64,000 nt of DNA from Rikenella microfusus (lineage in GTDB: Bacteria; Bacteroidota; Bacteroidia; Bacteroidales; VadinHA17): the NCBI GenBank assembly GCA_020722575.1, contig DYKN01000003.1:90759-154758 (forward strand), in the 5' to 3' direction. Position numbers and translations under genes: made by a program. The notes below the pieces were generated by a model. The model saw nothing but the letters and a program-made list of their open reading frames with translations, did no database searches and was not told the DNA's origin. Below are positions 27,540 through 36,206 of this stretch, in pieces (within the stretch, counting starts at the first letter, position 1; the number at the start of each line of letters is the position of its first letter).

Positions 27540-30500
27540 TTATTTATACTCATCCCAGCTTTTGATTGCAAGGTCTTTTGCACTTAGCCGACAGAAGGCC
27601 AGAATAAAAGCATTAGCAAGCCGGGCATTTGTTAGCAGAGGCACGTTATAGTCGACTGCACTTCGTCTTATCAGGTAATCGTTATTTAGCTCATTCTGAG
27701 ACAAATTCTTAGGAATATTGATTACCATATCCACCTGTCCGGTTTTAATCAGTTCAATAGTATTTGGTGACTTTTCTTCATCGGGCCAATGAGCAACTTC
27801 TGCTTCTATGCCTGAATTAGCAAGGAATTGTTGTGTTCCTCTTGTAGCATATAGTTTGTATCCTTTATCACTCAGAGCTTTGACAGCTCTGATCAGGTCG
27901 GCTTTTGATTTTGCAGTACCGGTTGAGAGGAGGATACCCTTTGATGGTATTCTGTATCCGACTGAGAACATTGCTTTAAGGATGGCTTCATAAAAATCTT
28001 CGCCCAGGCATCCAACTTCTCCGGTTGATGCCATATCAACACCAAGGACAGGGTCGGCTTTAGCCAGGCGCGAGAAACTGAACTGGGGTGCCTTTACACC
28101 CACATAATCAAGATCAAAGGCCGATTTACGAGGTTTTTCAACAGGTATGCCGAGCATAACTTTTGTAGCCATTTCTATAAGGTTAATTTTCAAAACCTTT
28201 GAAACAAACGGCATGCTCCGGCTTGCCCTCAGATTGCATTCAATAACCTTTATCTCATTATCTTTTGCCAGGAACTGGATATTGAAAGGCCCGGTAATTT
28301 TAAGTTCTTTAGCAATTTCACGGGAGATACGTTTTATTCTCCGTACAGTTTCAAAATACAATTTCTGTGGAGGAAACACTATTGTGGCATCCCCAGAATG
28401 AACACCTGCATATTCAACATGTTCACTGATGGCATAAACCAAAATCTCTCCATTATGTGCTACGGCATCCATTTCGATTTCTTTGGCGTTCTCAATGAAT
28501 TCCGAGATTACTACCGGATGTTGTTTCGATACTTTCGTTGCAAGGCCAAGGAAATGTGTCAGCTCATTCATGTTTGATACGACATTCATTGCTGAACCTG
28601 AAAGCACATAAGAGGGCCTGACAAGAACGGGGAAACCGATTTGTTCAATGAATTTTTCCACTTCATTAATACTGGTAAGTTCTTTCCATCGTGGCTGATC
28701 TACATTCAAGCTGTCAAGCATGGAACTGAATTTATGTCTATCCTCAGCCCTGTCGATGGAGAGAGGGGATGTTCCGAGAATATTAACATTCTGAAGGTGT
28801 AATCTCATGGCAAGATTGTTAGGTATCTGGCCTCCCATCGAAACTATAATCCCTCTGGGTTGTTCAAGCTCGATAATGTCCATTACCCTTTCAAAAGAGA
28901 GTTCATCGAAATAGAGTCTGTCGCAGGTATCATAATCGGTACTGACAGTTTCGGGGTTATAGTTAATCATAATACTTCTGTATCCTTCCTTACCGATAGT
29001 GTTTATTGCGTTAACCGAGCACCAGTCAAATTCAACACTTGATCCAATTCTGTATGCACCTGATCCCAGGACTATAACTGACTTACCGTCGTTTTCAAAT
29101 ACGATATCATGCTCACAAGCGCTATAAGTCAGGTATAGATAATTGGTTACTGCCGGATATTCAGCAGCAAGTGTATCAATCTGTTTAACAAAAGGCTTGA
29201 TACCAAGAGCTTTTCTGAACCTTCTTACTCTCAGCATGTCACGGTTGATGTCATTTGAAGAAGAGTCAAGCACATGCCTTGCTATCTGAAAATCACTGAA
29301 GCCCGCAACTTTTGCTTCGAGGAGAGTTTCAGCCGGAATATCTTCAATATTGCGATAAAATGAAAGTTTATTTTTTATTTCGATAATATTTTTGAGTTTA
29401 AAAAGGAACCACCTGTCAATACGGGAAAGTTCATAGATTCTGTCCACAGAGATTCCTTCCTCGAGGGCCTGAGCTATTGAGAATATTCTCATATCGGTTG
29501 GTTCGGCAAGTTCTTTTTCCACATCGTCAAAATGGATATCGCGATTTCCTGTAAAGCCATGCATCCCATGACCGAGCATCCTTAATCCTTTTTGAATAGC
29601 TTCCTCGAAGGTACGGCCAATTGCCATCACTTCCCCCACACTTTTCATACTGCTACCTATCTGATGAGAAACACCTGTAAATTTGTTAAGGTCCCATCTT
29701 GGTATTTTACATACGATATAATCCAGGGCAGGCTCAAAACATGCTGGAGTAGTACGGGTAACTGAGTTTTTCAACTGGTGAAGGCCATATCCGATCGCAA
29801 GTTTCGCTGCAATAAATGCCAGGGGGTAACCAGTTGCCTTTGAAGCAAGAGCGCTGGAACGCGATAAACGGGCATTAACTTCAATGACACGGTAATCCTC
29901 CGATTCAGGGTCGAGAGCATATTGAATGTTGCATTCACCAATTATTCCAAGATGTCTAATAATTTTTACTGAAAGTTTTCTTAGTGTATGATATTCACTG
30001 TTTGACAGGGTTTGAGAAGGAGCAACGACAATACTTTCACCGGTATGAATTCCGAGAGGATCGAAATTCTCCATGTTACAAACAGTAATGCAGTTATCAA
30101 ATTTGTCGCGTACTACCTCATATTCAACTTCCTTCCAGTTCCGTAACGATTCCTCAACAAGAATTTGCCCTGTATAAGAAAAGGCCCTTGATGAAATGGA
30201 AACCAATTCTTCCTGGCAGGTTGCAAATCCACTACCCTGTCCTCCGAGAGCATATGCAGCCCTGATAATTACCGGAAATCCCAATTTTTCGGCGGCTTCC
30301 ACTGCCTCTTCCACCGACTCGGCAGCTATACTCCGGGGGGGTTTTATATTAATCTCATTCAATTTCTTTACAAAAAGCTCCCTGTCTTCAGTATTTATTA
30401 TAGCTGTAATTGGAGTACCCAGAACTGATACGTTATACTTCTCAAAAACTTTGTTTCTATACAACTCTATCCCGCAGTTCAGAGCCGTCTGGCCTCCAAA

Positions 30501-30761
30501 TGACAGAAGTATACCATCAGGCCTCTCCTTTTCAATAACTTTTTCAACAAAATAGGGACTTACAGGAAGGAAATATATCCTGTCGGCAATTGACTCAGAA
30601 GTCTGAACGGTTGCAATATTGGGATTTACAAGTACTGTATAGATTCCCTCCTCCCGCATAGCTTTCAAAGCCTGGGAACCGGAATAGTCAAATTCACCGG
30701 CTTCCCCTATCTTCAATGCCCCTGAACCAAGAACAATTACTTTTTTTATTTTTTCCATCAA
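27540..30761 (-). CDS. carB: carbamoyl-phosphate synthase large subunit
   Basis: Makes carbamoyl phosphate for arginine and pyrimidines from bicarbonate, ATP and ammonia delivered by CarA. Two homologous ATP-grasp halves are seen (about residues 1-400 and 545-935, each starting with a VLGSGxxxIG motif), an oligomerisation region between them and a C-terminal allosteric MGS-like domain (about 940-1073). The total of 1073 residues equals the E. coli length. It is transcribed away from argR with a 90-bp shared control region and is separated from carA by argRGH. A start one codon later is possible. Confidence 0.97.
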   Translation of the reverse strand: MMEKIKKVIVLGSGALKIGEAGEFDYSGSQALKAMREEGIYTVLVNPNIATVQTSESIADRIYFLPVSPYFVEKVIEKERPDGILLSFGGQTALNCGIELYRNKVFEKYNVSVLGTPITAIINTEDRELFVKKLNEINIKPPRSIAAESVEEAVEAAEKLGFPVIIRAAYALGGQGSGFATCQEELVSISSRAFSYTGQILVEESLRNWKEVEYEVVRDKFDNCITVCNMENFDPLGIHTGESIVVAPSQTLSNSEYHTLRKLSVKIIRHLGIIGECNIQYALDPESEDYRVIEVNARLSRSSALASKATGYPLAFIAAKLAIGYGLHQLKNSVTRTTPACFEPALDYIVCKIPRWDLNKFTGVSHQIGSSMKSVGEVMAIGRTFEEAIQKGLRMLGHGMHGFTGNRDIHFDDVEKELAEPTDMRIFSIAQALEEGISVDRIYELSRIDRWFLFKLKNIIEIKNKLSFYRNIEDIPAETLLEAKVAGFSDFQIARHVLDSSSNDINRDMLRVRRFRKALGIKPFVKQIDTLAAEYPAVTNYLYLTYSACEHDIVFENDGKSVIVLGSGAYRIGSSVEFDWCSVNAINTIGKEGYRSIMINYNPETVSTDYDTCDRLYFDELSFERVMDIIELEQPRGIIVSMGGQIPNNLAMRLHLQNVNILGTSPLSIDRAEDRHKFSSMLDSLNVDQPRWKELTSINEVEKFIEQIGFPVLVRPSYVLSGSAMNVVSNMNELTHFLGLATKVSKQHPVVISEFIENAKEIEMDAVAHNGEILVYAISEHVEYAGVHSGDATIVFPPQKLYFETVRRIKRISREIAKELKITGPFNIQFLAKDNEIKVIECNLRASRSMPFVSKVLKINLIEMATKVMLGIPVEKPRKSAFDLDYVGVKAPQFSFSRLAKADPVLGVDMASTGEVGCLGEDFYEAILKAMFSVGYRIPSKGILLSTGTAKSKADLIRAVKALSDKGYKLYATRGTQQFLANSGIEAEVAHWPDEEKSPNTIELIKTGQVDMVINIPKNLSQNELNNDYLIRRSAVDYNVPLLTNARLANAFILAFCRLSAKDLAIKSWDEYK

Positions 30762-30775
30762 CTTTTCAATCCATG

Positions 30776-30783
30776 CAAAAATA
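30776..30783 (-). promoter_or_regulatory. -7 box TATTTTTG for carB (minus strand)
   Basis: Minus-strand TATTTTTG matches TAnnTTTG, 14 bp upstream of the carB start. No -33 TTTG at normal spacing. It lies about 40 bp from the ArgR operators. Confidence 0.35.
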
Positions 30784-30802
30784 AAACTTTTTTACATCTT
30801 TC

Positions 30803-30833
30803 TTTGTAAGTAACAAAAAAATGTATAATTTTG
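30803..30833 (+). promoter_or_regulatory. argR promoter (TTTG, 19 bp, TAATTTTG)
   Basis: TTTG at 30803-30806 and TAATTTTG at 30826-30833 with an exact 19-bp spacer. Predicted start of transcription near 30839. The -7 box lies inside ArgR operator 1. Confidence 0.7.
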
Positions 30834-30837
30834 CAAA
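30820..30837 (+). promoter_or_regulatory. ArgR operator (ARG box) 1
   Basis: Imperfect palindrome with core TGTATAATTTTGCA, overlapping the argR -7 box. It differs from box 2 at only 2 of 18 positions. Binding is inferred from the layout. Confidence 0.65.
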
Positions 30838-30840
30838 ATA

Positions 30841-30858
30841 AATGTATATTTATGCAAA
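30841..30858 (+). promoter_or_regulatory. ArgR operator (ARG box) 2
   Basis: Imperfect palindrome with core TGTATATTTATGCA, 3 bp after box 1 (centre-to-centre 21 bp, the spacing known for ARG-box pairs in E. coli). It covers the transcription start region and the argR ATG at 30852. Confidence 0.65.
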
Positions 30859-31328
30859 AACTTTCAAGGCTTCTGGCTATTGAAAAAATAATTCAAAAGG
30901 AAAAAATTTCGTCACAGGAAATTCTATTGAAAAAGCTTGAAAAGAAAGGGTTCAGGTGCACGCAGGCAACCCTCTCCCGCAATCTTCGCCAATTAGGGGT
31001 TGTAAAAGTGCCCGATGGAAAAGGTGGATACGTCTATTCAATACCATCAGCACAACAATCACAATTCCTCACTGAAATGAAATATGATTTAATAAATGTA
31101 ATCAAAAGCATTATTGAAGCAAATTCAATGATAATTATAAAAACAAGTCCAGGTTATGCAAACAGCATAGCAGTGACTATTGACAACTACGGGCGTTATG
31201 AGATTGCTGGCACCATTGCAGGAGACGATACTCTCCTTGTAATACCGCGCGATAATGTTTCACTTTCACACGTCAGAGGTATTCTTGAAATGATTTTCCC
31301 GGGCCTTCAGGCAATGGCAGGAAAATAA
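30852..31328 (+). CDS. argR: arginine repressor ArgR
   Basis: Arginine-dependent hexameric regulator of arginine metabolism. An N-terminal winged helix (recognition helix around CTQATLSRNLRQLGVVK, residues 37-53) is followed by a C-terminal oligomerisation and arginine-binding domain containing GTIAGDDTLLVIPRD. I chose the ATG at 30852, giving 158 residues, the family norm; the frame also opens at a TTG at 30831, which would lie inside the promoter. Two operator-like sites overlap the promoter and start codon, indicating self-repression. argG follows after 59 bp. Confidence 0.94.
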   Translation: MQKLSRLLAIEKIIQKEKISSQEILLKKLEKKGFRCTQATLSRNLRQLGVVKVPDGKGGYVYSIPSAQQSQFLTEMKYDLINVIKSIIEANSMIIIKTSPGYANSIAVTIDNYGRYEIAGTIAGDDTLLVIPRDNVSLSHVRGILEMIFPGLQAMAGK

Positions 31329-31387
31329 AACTGTCAAATGAATAAATACTAAAAATTATAAGTTTAATTTAATTAAAGGAAATAGAG

Positions 31388-32620
31388 ATGAAAGAGAAAG
31401 TAGTATTGGCTTACAGTGGCGGACTTGATACGTCGGTAATTTTAAAATGGCTTATTGAAAAAGGTTATGATGTTGTTGCATTTGTAGCTGATGTTGGTCA
31501 GCAGGAAGATTTTGAAGAATGCCGGAAAAAGGCTCTAAAGCTTGGCGCTTCTAAAGTTATAATCAAAGACGTTAAGAAGGAATTTGTAACCGATTATATG
31601 TTTAAGGCTATAAAAGCAAACGCAATTTATGAAGACAGATATCTTCTTGGCACAGCGCTGGCAAGGCCCCTAATAGCCAGTAAGCAGATTGAAACGGCAA
31701 TTGCTGAAGGGGCAAATATAGTTGCTCATGGAGCTACCGGGAAAGGAAACGACCAGGTAAGATTTGAATTGTGCTATTATGCTCTTAAACCCGGAATTAA
31801 AATTATTTCGCCCTGGAAAGATCCTGAATTTCTTGCAACATTCAAAGGGAGGACTGACCTTCTAAAATATGCATCGGAAAAAAACATTCCGGTTAAGGCC
31901 ACGCTAGCAAAGCCTTACAGTGAAGATGAAAACCTTATGCATATAAGCCATGAGGCAGGAATCCTTGAAGATCCTATGTATACGATACAGAAGAACATGC
32001 TTGTTAAGATGGTCATGCCACAGGATGCACCCGATCGTGAAACAAGGATTGTGATAACTTTCAAGGATGGGATACCCGTGAAAGTATTAAACAAGGATGA
32101 TGGGACTGTAAAGGAAGATCCTTATGAACTCTTTGTATATTTGAACAAGCTGGGTGGAGAAAATGGCATAGGATTACTGGATATGGTTGAAAACCGTTTT
32201 GTCGGAATAAAGTCGAGGGGCGTTTATGAAACTCCTGGAGCAACAATACTTTTTCAAGCACACAGGGATATTGAAGGCATTGCGATGGACAGAGAAGTAA
32301 TGCGCCTCAGAAACATGTTAACTCCAAAATTTTCGGAACTGATTTATTATGGCTTCTGGTTCAGTCCGGAAATGGATTTCCTTATGGCTGCCATCGACAA
32401 AAGTCAGGAACTCATTGACGGTTGTGTGCACCTGTGTCTTTATAAGGGTAATGTGATTATAGAAGGTCGTGAGTCGCCTTCATCACTTTACAACAAAGAT
32501 CTGTCAAGTATGGATATAGAAGGTGGATTCGACCAAACAGACAGCAAGGGATTTATTAAGATCAATGCCATTAGGTTAATGGCTCACAGGGCAATAATTG
32601 AATCAGGGAGAAAAAAATAA
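31388..32620 (+). CDS. argG: argininosuccinate synthase
   Basis: Joins citrulline and aspartate with ATP hydrolysis to AMP. The pyrophosphate-loop [12 protein letters not shown] is at residues 8-19; [17 protein letters not shown] near residue 117 and a C-terminal [11 protein letters not shown] complete the signature. The length is 410 residues. It lies between argR and argH in the same direction, so the last two steps of arginine synthesis share one transcript with their regulator. Confidence 0.97.
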   Translation: MKEKVVLAYSGGLDTSVILKWLIEKGYDVVAFVADVGQQEDFEECRKKALKLGASKVIIKDVKKEFVTDYMFKAIKANAIYEDRYLLGTALARPLIASKQIETAIAEGANIVAHGATGKGNDQVRFELCYYALKPGIKIISPWKDPEFLATFKGRTDLLKYASEKNIPVKATLAKPYSEDENLMHISHEAGILEDPMYTIQKNMLVKMVMPQDAPDRETRIVITFKDGIPVKVLNKDDGTVKEDPYELFVYLNKLGGENGIGLLDMVENRFVGIKSRGVYETPGATILFQAHRDIEGIAMDREVMRLRNMLTPKFSELIYYGFWFSPEMDFLMAAIDKSQELIDGCVHLCLYKGNVIIEGRESPSSLYNKDLSSMDIEGGFDQTDSKGFIKINAIRLMAHRAIIESGRKK

Positions 32621-32635
32621 TTCAAACCATTAAAG

Positions 32636-33988
32636 ATGAAGAGTTCAAAGCTATGGGAAAAGGGCACGGAACCAGACCCTGCAATAATTGAGTTCACCTC
32701 AGGGAAGGAAAAGCAGACAGATCTTCTCATTGCCGACTGGGATATTATTGGTTCCATGGCACATGTTATTATGCTTGAAGAGGTAAAACTGCTTACTACC
32801 GAAGAGAAAAAAGAGCTTCTGAAGGCACTTCATTTACTTTTTCAAAAACATATTAATGGAGAATTAAAGATCAATGAGGGCGTTGAAGATATTCATTCCC
32901 AGGTTGAGAATGAACTTTCGGAGATGCTGGGGCCGGTAGGGCGCAAGGTGCATACAGGAAGGTCGCGCAATGATCAGGTATTACTCGATATCAGGCTTTT
33001 CACCCGAAATGAACTGGATAATCTTGCAGAAATGGTTTTTAAGTTGTTTGAGAGGCTTCTCTCACTGAGTGATCAGCACCGGGAGGTTCTGCTACCGGGT
33101 TATACGCATATGCAGCCTGCTATGGTTTCATCTTTCGGGCTCTGGTTTGGAGGTTATGCGGAAGCTATTACCGATGACCTGCTTCTGCTTGCAGCTGCAA
33201 GGGAAATGAACAATCGCAATCCTCTCGGAACAGCTGCTGGCTACGGAACAACCCTCCCACTTGACCGTCAGCTCACAGCAAAACTTCTGGAGTTTGATGA
33301 TATCATTCTGAACTCTTCTTATGCAAGTATTAACAGAGGTAAAGTAGAAATGACTGTTGCCGCCGCACTGGCTTCTATTGCATCTACCCTCTCAAAACTT
33401 AGCATGGATATTTGCCTGTTTATGACACAGGAATTCAGTTTCATTGAATTCCCTGATGAAATGATTACAGGCTCAAGCATCATGCCCCAGAAAAAGAACC
33501 CCGACGTATTTGAACTGATAAGAGCAAGATGTAATCTTCTCCAAACGCTTCCTGTCCAGATTGCAATGATAACCAGCAATCTTCCATCGGGGTACAATCG
33601 CGACCTTCAGTTACTGAAGCCCTTGATAATTAATGCCTTTACCGACATCAAAGAATGTTTAGGTATGATGACTTATATTCTCGGCGCCATCAGGGTAAAA
33701 CGTAACATACTCGATAACCCAAGGTATAATTCAATATTCAGTACAGAAGAGGTCAACAGATTGGTTAAAAACGGAATACCTTTCAGAGATGCCTATAAAG
33801 CTGTTGCAGGTATATTAATAAATAACACCTTTATCAGAACAATGCCATCCGATTATTCACACGAAGGGAGCATCGGTAACCTGTGCAACGACAAAATCAA
33901 AAAAAGAGCAGAAACAATTATTGGAAGATTTAAAAAGTTGTCCGCTCCAGAACTTGAGGAAAAACTCATGAAATATGCCGGAATTTGA
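32636..33988 (+). CDS. argH: argininosuccinate lyase
   Basis: Splits argininosuccinate into arginine and fumarate. The fumarase/aspartase-superfamily signature GSSIMPQKKNPD lies near residue 280 and contains the catalytic serine; TGRSRNDQV and PGYTHMQPA are the other two conserved regions. The length is 450 residues. It starts 15 bp after argG. The last codons form half of a perfect 12-bp inverted repeat shared with the end of carA. Confidence 0.97.
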   Translation: MKSSKLWEKGTEPDPAIIEFTSGKEKQTDLLIADWDIIGSMAHVIMLEEVKLLTTEEKKELLKALHLLFQKHINGELKINEGVEDIHSQVENELSEMLGPVGRKVHTGRSRNDQVLLDIRLFTRNELDNLAEMVFKLFERLLSLSDQHREVLLPGYTHMQPAMVSSFGLWFGGYAEAITDDLLLLAAAREMNNRNPLGTAAGYGTTLPLDRQLTAKLLEFDDIILNSSYASINRGKVEMTVAAALASIASTLSKLSMDICLFMTQEFSFIEFPDEMITGSSIMPQKKNPDVFELIRARCNLLQTLPVQIAMITSNLPSGYNRDLQLLKPLIINAFTDIKECLGMMTYILGAIRVKRNILDNPRYNSIFSTEEVNRLVKNGIPFRDAYKAVAGILINNTFIRTMPSDYSHEGSIGNLCNDKIKKRAETIIGRFKKLSAPELEEKLMKYAGI

Positions 33989-34002
33989 TATCCGGCATAT
34001 TT
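33971..34002. terminator. bidirectional terminator hairpin between argH and carA
   Basis: A perfect 12-bp inverted repeat (33971-33982 with 33991-34002, 8-nt loop). The left arm is in the last argH codons, the argH stop codon is in the loop, and the right arm touches the carA stop codon. T-rich sequence follows on both strands. Confidence 0.7.
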
Positions 34003-35090
34003 CAGTTTCTGTATTTTTTGATATTTTCAATAAATAGTTCGAAAAGAAATTCAGTATCAGTGGGACCGCCTGATGCTTCGGGGTGAAACTGGGTTGAGAA
34101 CCATGGCGCCGATTTATGACGCATACCTTCATTGGTGCCATCGTTAAGGTTAATGAAAAAAGGCTCCCAGTCGTTACCAAGCGTTCTGTTATCAACGGCG
34201 TAACCATGATTCTGTGAAGTGATATAAGCTCTGTCGGTTCCTGCCATTATCACCGGCTGATTGTGACTTCTGTGTCCATATTTTAACTTGTATGTGTCGG
34301 CACCCGAAGCCAGCGCCATAAGCTGATTCCCAAGACATATACCAAAAATCGGAATATCCCTGGTGAACGATTTCTTCAAATTTTCAACCGTTGCCACACA
34401 CATCCTGGGATCGCCAGGACCATTCGAAATAAAAAGCCCATCATACTCCTCATTATGATAATCATAATCCCAGGGTACCCTGATAATAGTTGTGTCATAT
34501 TTCAGAAGACACCTTATAATATTGTACTTTACGCCACAATCAACAAGAATGATTTTCCAGCGACCGTTCCCGTAAATTTTTTTTTCAGCTATACTGACTT
34601 TACTTACAAGATTCTCCTTATTTGGATCGTAAAAATCAGTCTTATAAACATCTGTTTCAATTTTTCCAAGCATTACCCCCTTTTCCCTTATCCGTTTTGT
34701 AAGGGCTCTCGTATCAATACCATAAATGCCGGGGACATTGTTCTGCAGAAGCCAGTCGTGCAGGCTACCCTTTGCATTCCAGTGGCTGTATTCAAAAGAG
34801 TAATGGGAAACAATAAGTCCGGCAATATGTACTGAAGATGATTCATAATATTTAAGGATATCATTTGCTTCCTCATCTGAAGGGACCCCGTAGTTACCCA
34901 CAAGAGGATAGGTGAGGCATAGAATCTGGCCCCGGTAAGATGGGTCAGTAAGACTTTCGGGATAACCGGTCATGGCAGTATTGAACACCACTTCTCCTGC
35001 AGCTGCAACCGGTGCACCAAACAACTTCCCCTCATAAACCGTACCGTCTTCAAGAACAAGCCTGGCCTCCTGGTTTTCTTTTCTTACCAT
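34002..35090 (-). CDS. carA: carbamoyl-phosphate synthase small (glutaminase) subunit
   Basis: Class I glutamine amidotransferase that supplies ammonia to CarB. The nucleophile Cys sits in GICLGNQLMALASGA and the catalytic His/Glu in QFHPEASGGPTDTE. The N-terminal CPSase domain starts with LVLEDGTVYEGKLFG. The length of 362 residues is normal. It points left, toward argH, and is about 6.4 kb upstream of carB on the same strand with argRGH in opposite orientation between them, so the two subunits are made from separate transcripts. Confidence 0.96.
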   Translation of the reverse strand: MVRKENQEARLVLEDGTVYEGKLFGAPVAAAGEVVFNTAMTGYPESLTDPSYRGQILCLTYPLVGNYGVPSDEEANDILKYYESSSVHIAGLIVSHYSFEYSHWNAKGSLHDWLLQNNVPGIYGIDTRALTKRIREKGVMLGKIETDVYKTDFYDPNKENLVSKVSIAEKKIYGNGRWKIILVDCGVKYNIIRCLLKYDTTIIRVPWDYDYHNEEYDGLFISNGPGDPRMCVATVENLKKSFTRDIPIFGICLGNQLMALASGADTYKLKYGHRSHNQPVIMAGTDRAYITSQNHGYAVDNRTLGNDWEPFFINLNDGTNEGMRHKSAPWFSTQFHPEASGGPTDTEFLFELFIENIKKYRN

Positions 35091-35113
35091 AGTATAATTT
35101 CAATTACAGCGGG

Positions 35114-35121
35114 CAAAGTTA
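35114..35121 (-). promoter_or_regulatory. -7 box TAACTTTG for carA (minus strand)
   Basis: Minus-strand TAACTTTG matches TAnnTTTG, 23 bp upstream of the carA start. I see no ArgR-box-like palindrome around it. Confidence 0.45.
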
Positions 35122-35207
35122 CGTAAAAATATATTGAAAAGAATCCCGATTTCAATCTGATATTCTTTTAATATGCCGCAAACACTAAAAATATTATCCT
35201 TCCAAAA

Positions 35208-35215
35208 TAAATTTG
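35208..35215 (+). promoter_or_regulatory. -7 box TAAATTTG upstream of the 35273 lipoprotein
   Basis: Exact TAnnTTTG match 57 bp before the ATG. No -33 TTTG at standard spacing. Confidence 0.4.
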
Positions 35216-35272
35216 TTAATTTATTTTCTTATTTTTATGGCCGTTTATAAGAATTTTTTTAACAATTAAAAT

Positions 35273-36094
35273 ATGAGAAAACATTGCATTATTCCGATAA
35301 CGGTTCTCATTATTGCTGTTTTTACTATTATGCCATCATGTAAAAGTAAATCTTCACAGGAAAAAAGTTCCATGACTTCAGAAAAACAGCAGGTTGAAAC
35401 CATTAAGAAAGAGATAGAAAAAAATGTGTATCCTTTGCCTACATCAGCTGAAGTAATTAAAATGCTTACTGAATTTGAGGTTGGTTATATTATTGGTATA
35501 TCAAATCCTCCCTCAAATGCAAAAAAATATGTTAAAAGTTCAGCAAAGGCAATTAATATCGGCATCTACGGGGCAGATCTGAGTTATGCTACATTATATA
35601 ACATGCAACAGTACGTAAATGACTACCTCGATGCTGTGAGGATACTTGCCAACTCACTTAATATGTCGAGGATATATGACACTCAGTTGTATGACAGCAT
35701 TAAGGCAAATTTCGATTATCGCGATAATCTTGTAAGGATACTTACAGATGCTTTTAACAATACATATGAATACTTGAGCGATAATGAACAGCAGAATCTT
35801 GCACTTCTTGTGGTTGGAGGTGCATGGGTAGAAGGAATGTATCTGACAACCCACGTTTCAGAAGCTGCAAACAACCTGGCAACTGTGTCAAAGGTTCTTC
35901 TTGAGCAGAAAAAATCATTTGAACTCTACCTCGACATTACAGCTCCGTATATGAATGACCCGATTGTTGCTGACTTTGTTAAACTACTGGAGCCAATCAA
36001 GAAAGTTTATGAAGGCCTGTCAACCAGCCTGACAGATAAAGATATTAAAGATATTAAAGCAGCAATTTCCGTTATAAGGGAAAGAATTATTTAA
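35273..36094 (+). CDS. lipoprotein of unknown function, helical
   Basis: A 273-residue protein with an N-terminal hydrophobic segment ending in IMPSC, probably lipidated at the Cys (about residue 23), followed by a Ser/Lys/Glu-rich linker. The mature part appears mostly alpha-helical (VQTIKKEIEKN-like start, then repeated helices such as YATLYNMQQYVNDYLDAVRI and WVEGMYLTTHVSEAANNLAT). I recognise no named domain. It is followed after 112 bp by a large ABC protein in the same direction, possibly as one unit. Confidence 0.72.
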   Translation: MRKHCIIPITVLIIAVFTIMPSCKSKSSQEKSSMTSEKQQVETIKKEIEKNVYPLPTSAEVIKMLTEFEVGYIIGISNPPSNAKKYVKSSAKAINIGIYGADLSYATLYNMQQYVNDYLDAVRILANSLNMSRIYDTQLYDSIKANFDYRDNLVRILTDAFNNTYEYLSDNEQQNLALLVVGGAWVEGMYLTTHVSEAANNLATVSKVLLEQKKSFELYLDITAPYMNDPIVADFVKLLEPIKKVYEGLSTSLTDKDIKDIKAAISVIRERII

Positions 36095-36206
36095 TACATC
36101 CGGAGTGTTGCCCGATAAATTCTGGTCGTTTCCAGTATTAATGTTGCGGCCGGTAGCACCTGCCGGATGATTATGACTGGAGATTTCAGAACTCAATATC
36201 ACCTCA

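Noticed and set aside
34002..35090. CarA GICLGNQ instead of the GICLGHQ seen in E. coli as a possible loss of function
   Set aside because: The residue after the glycine varies between H and N in class I amidotransferases, and the Cys, His and Glu of the triad are all present.
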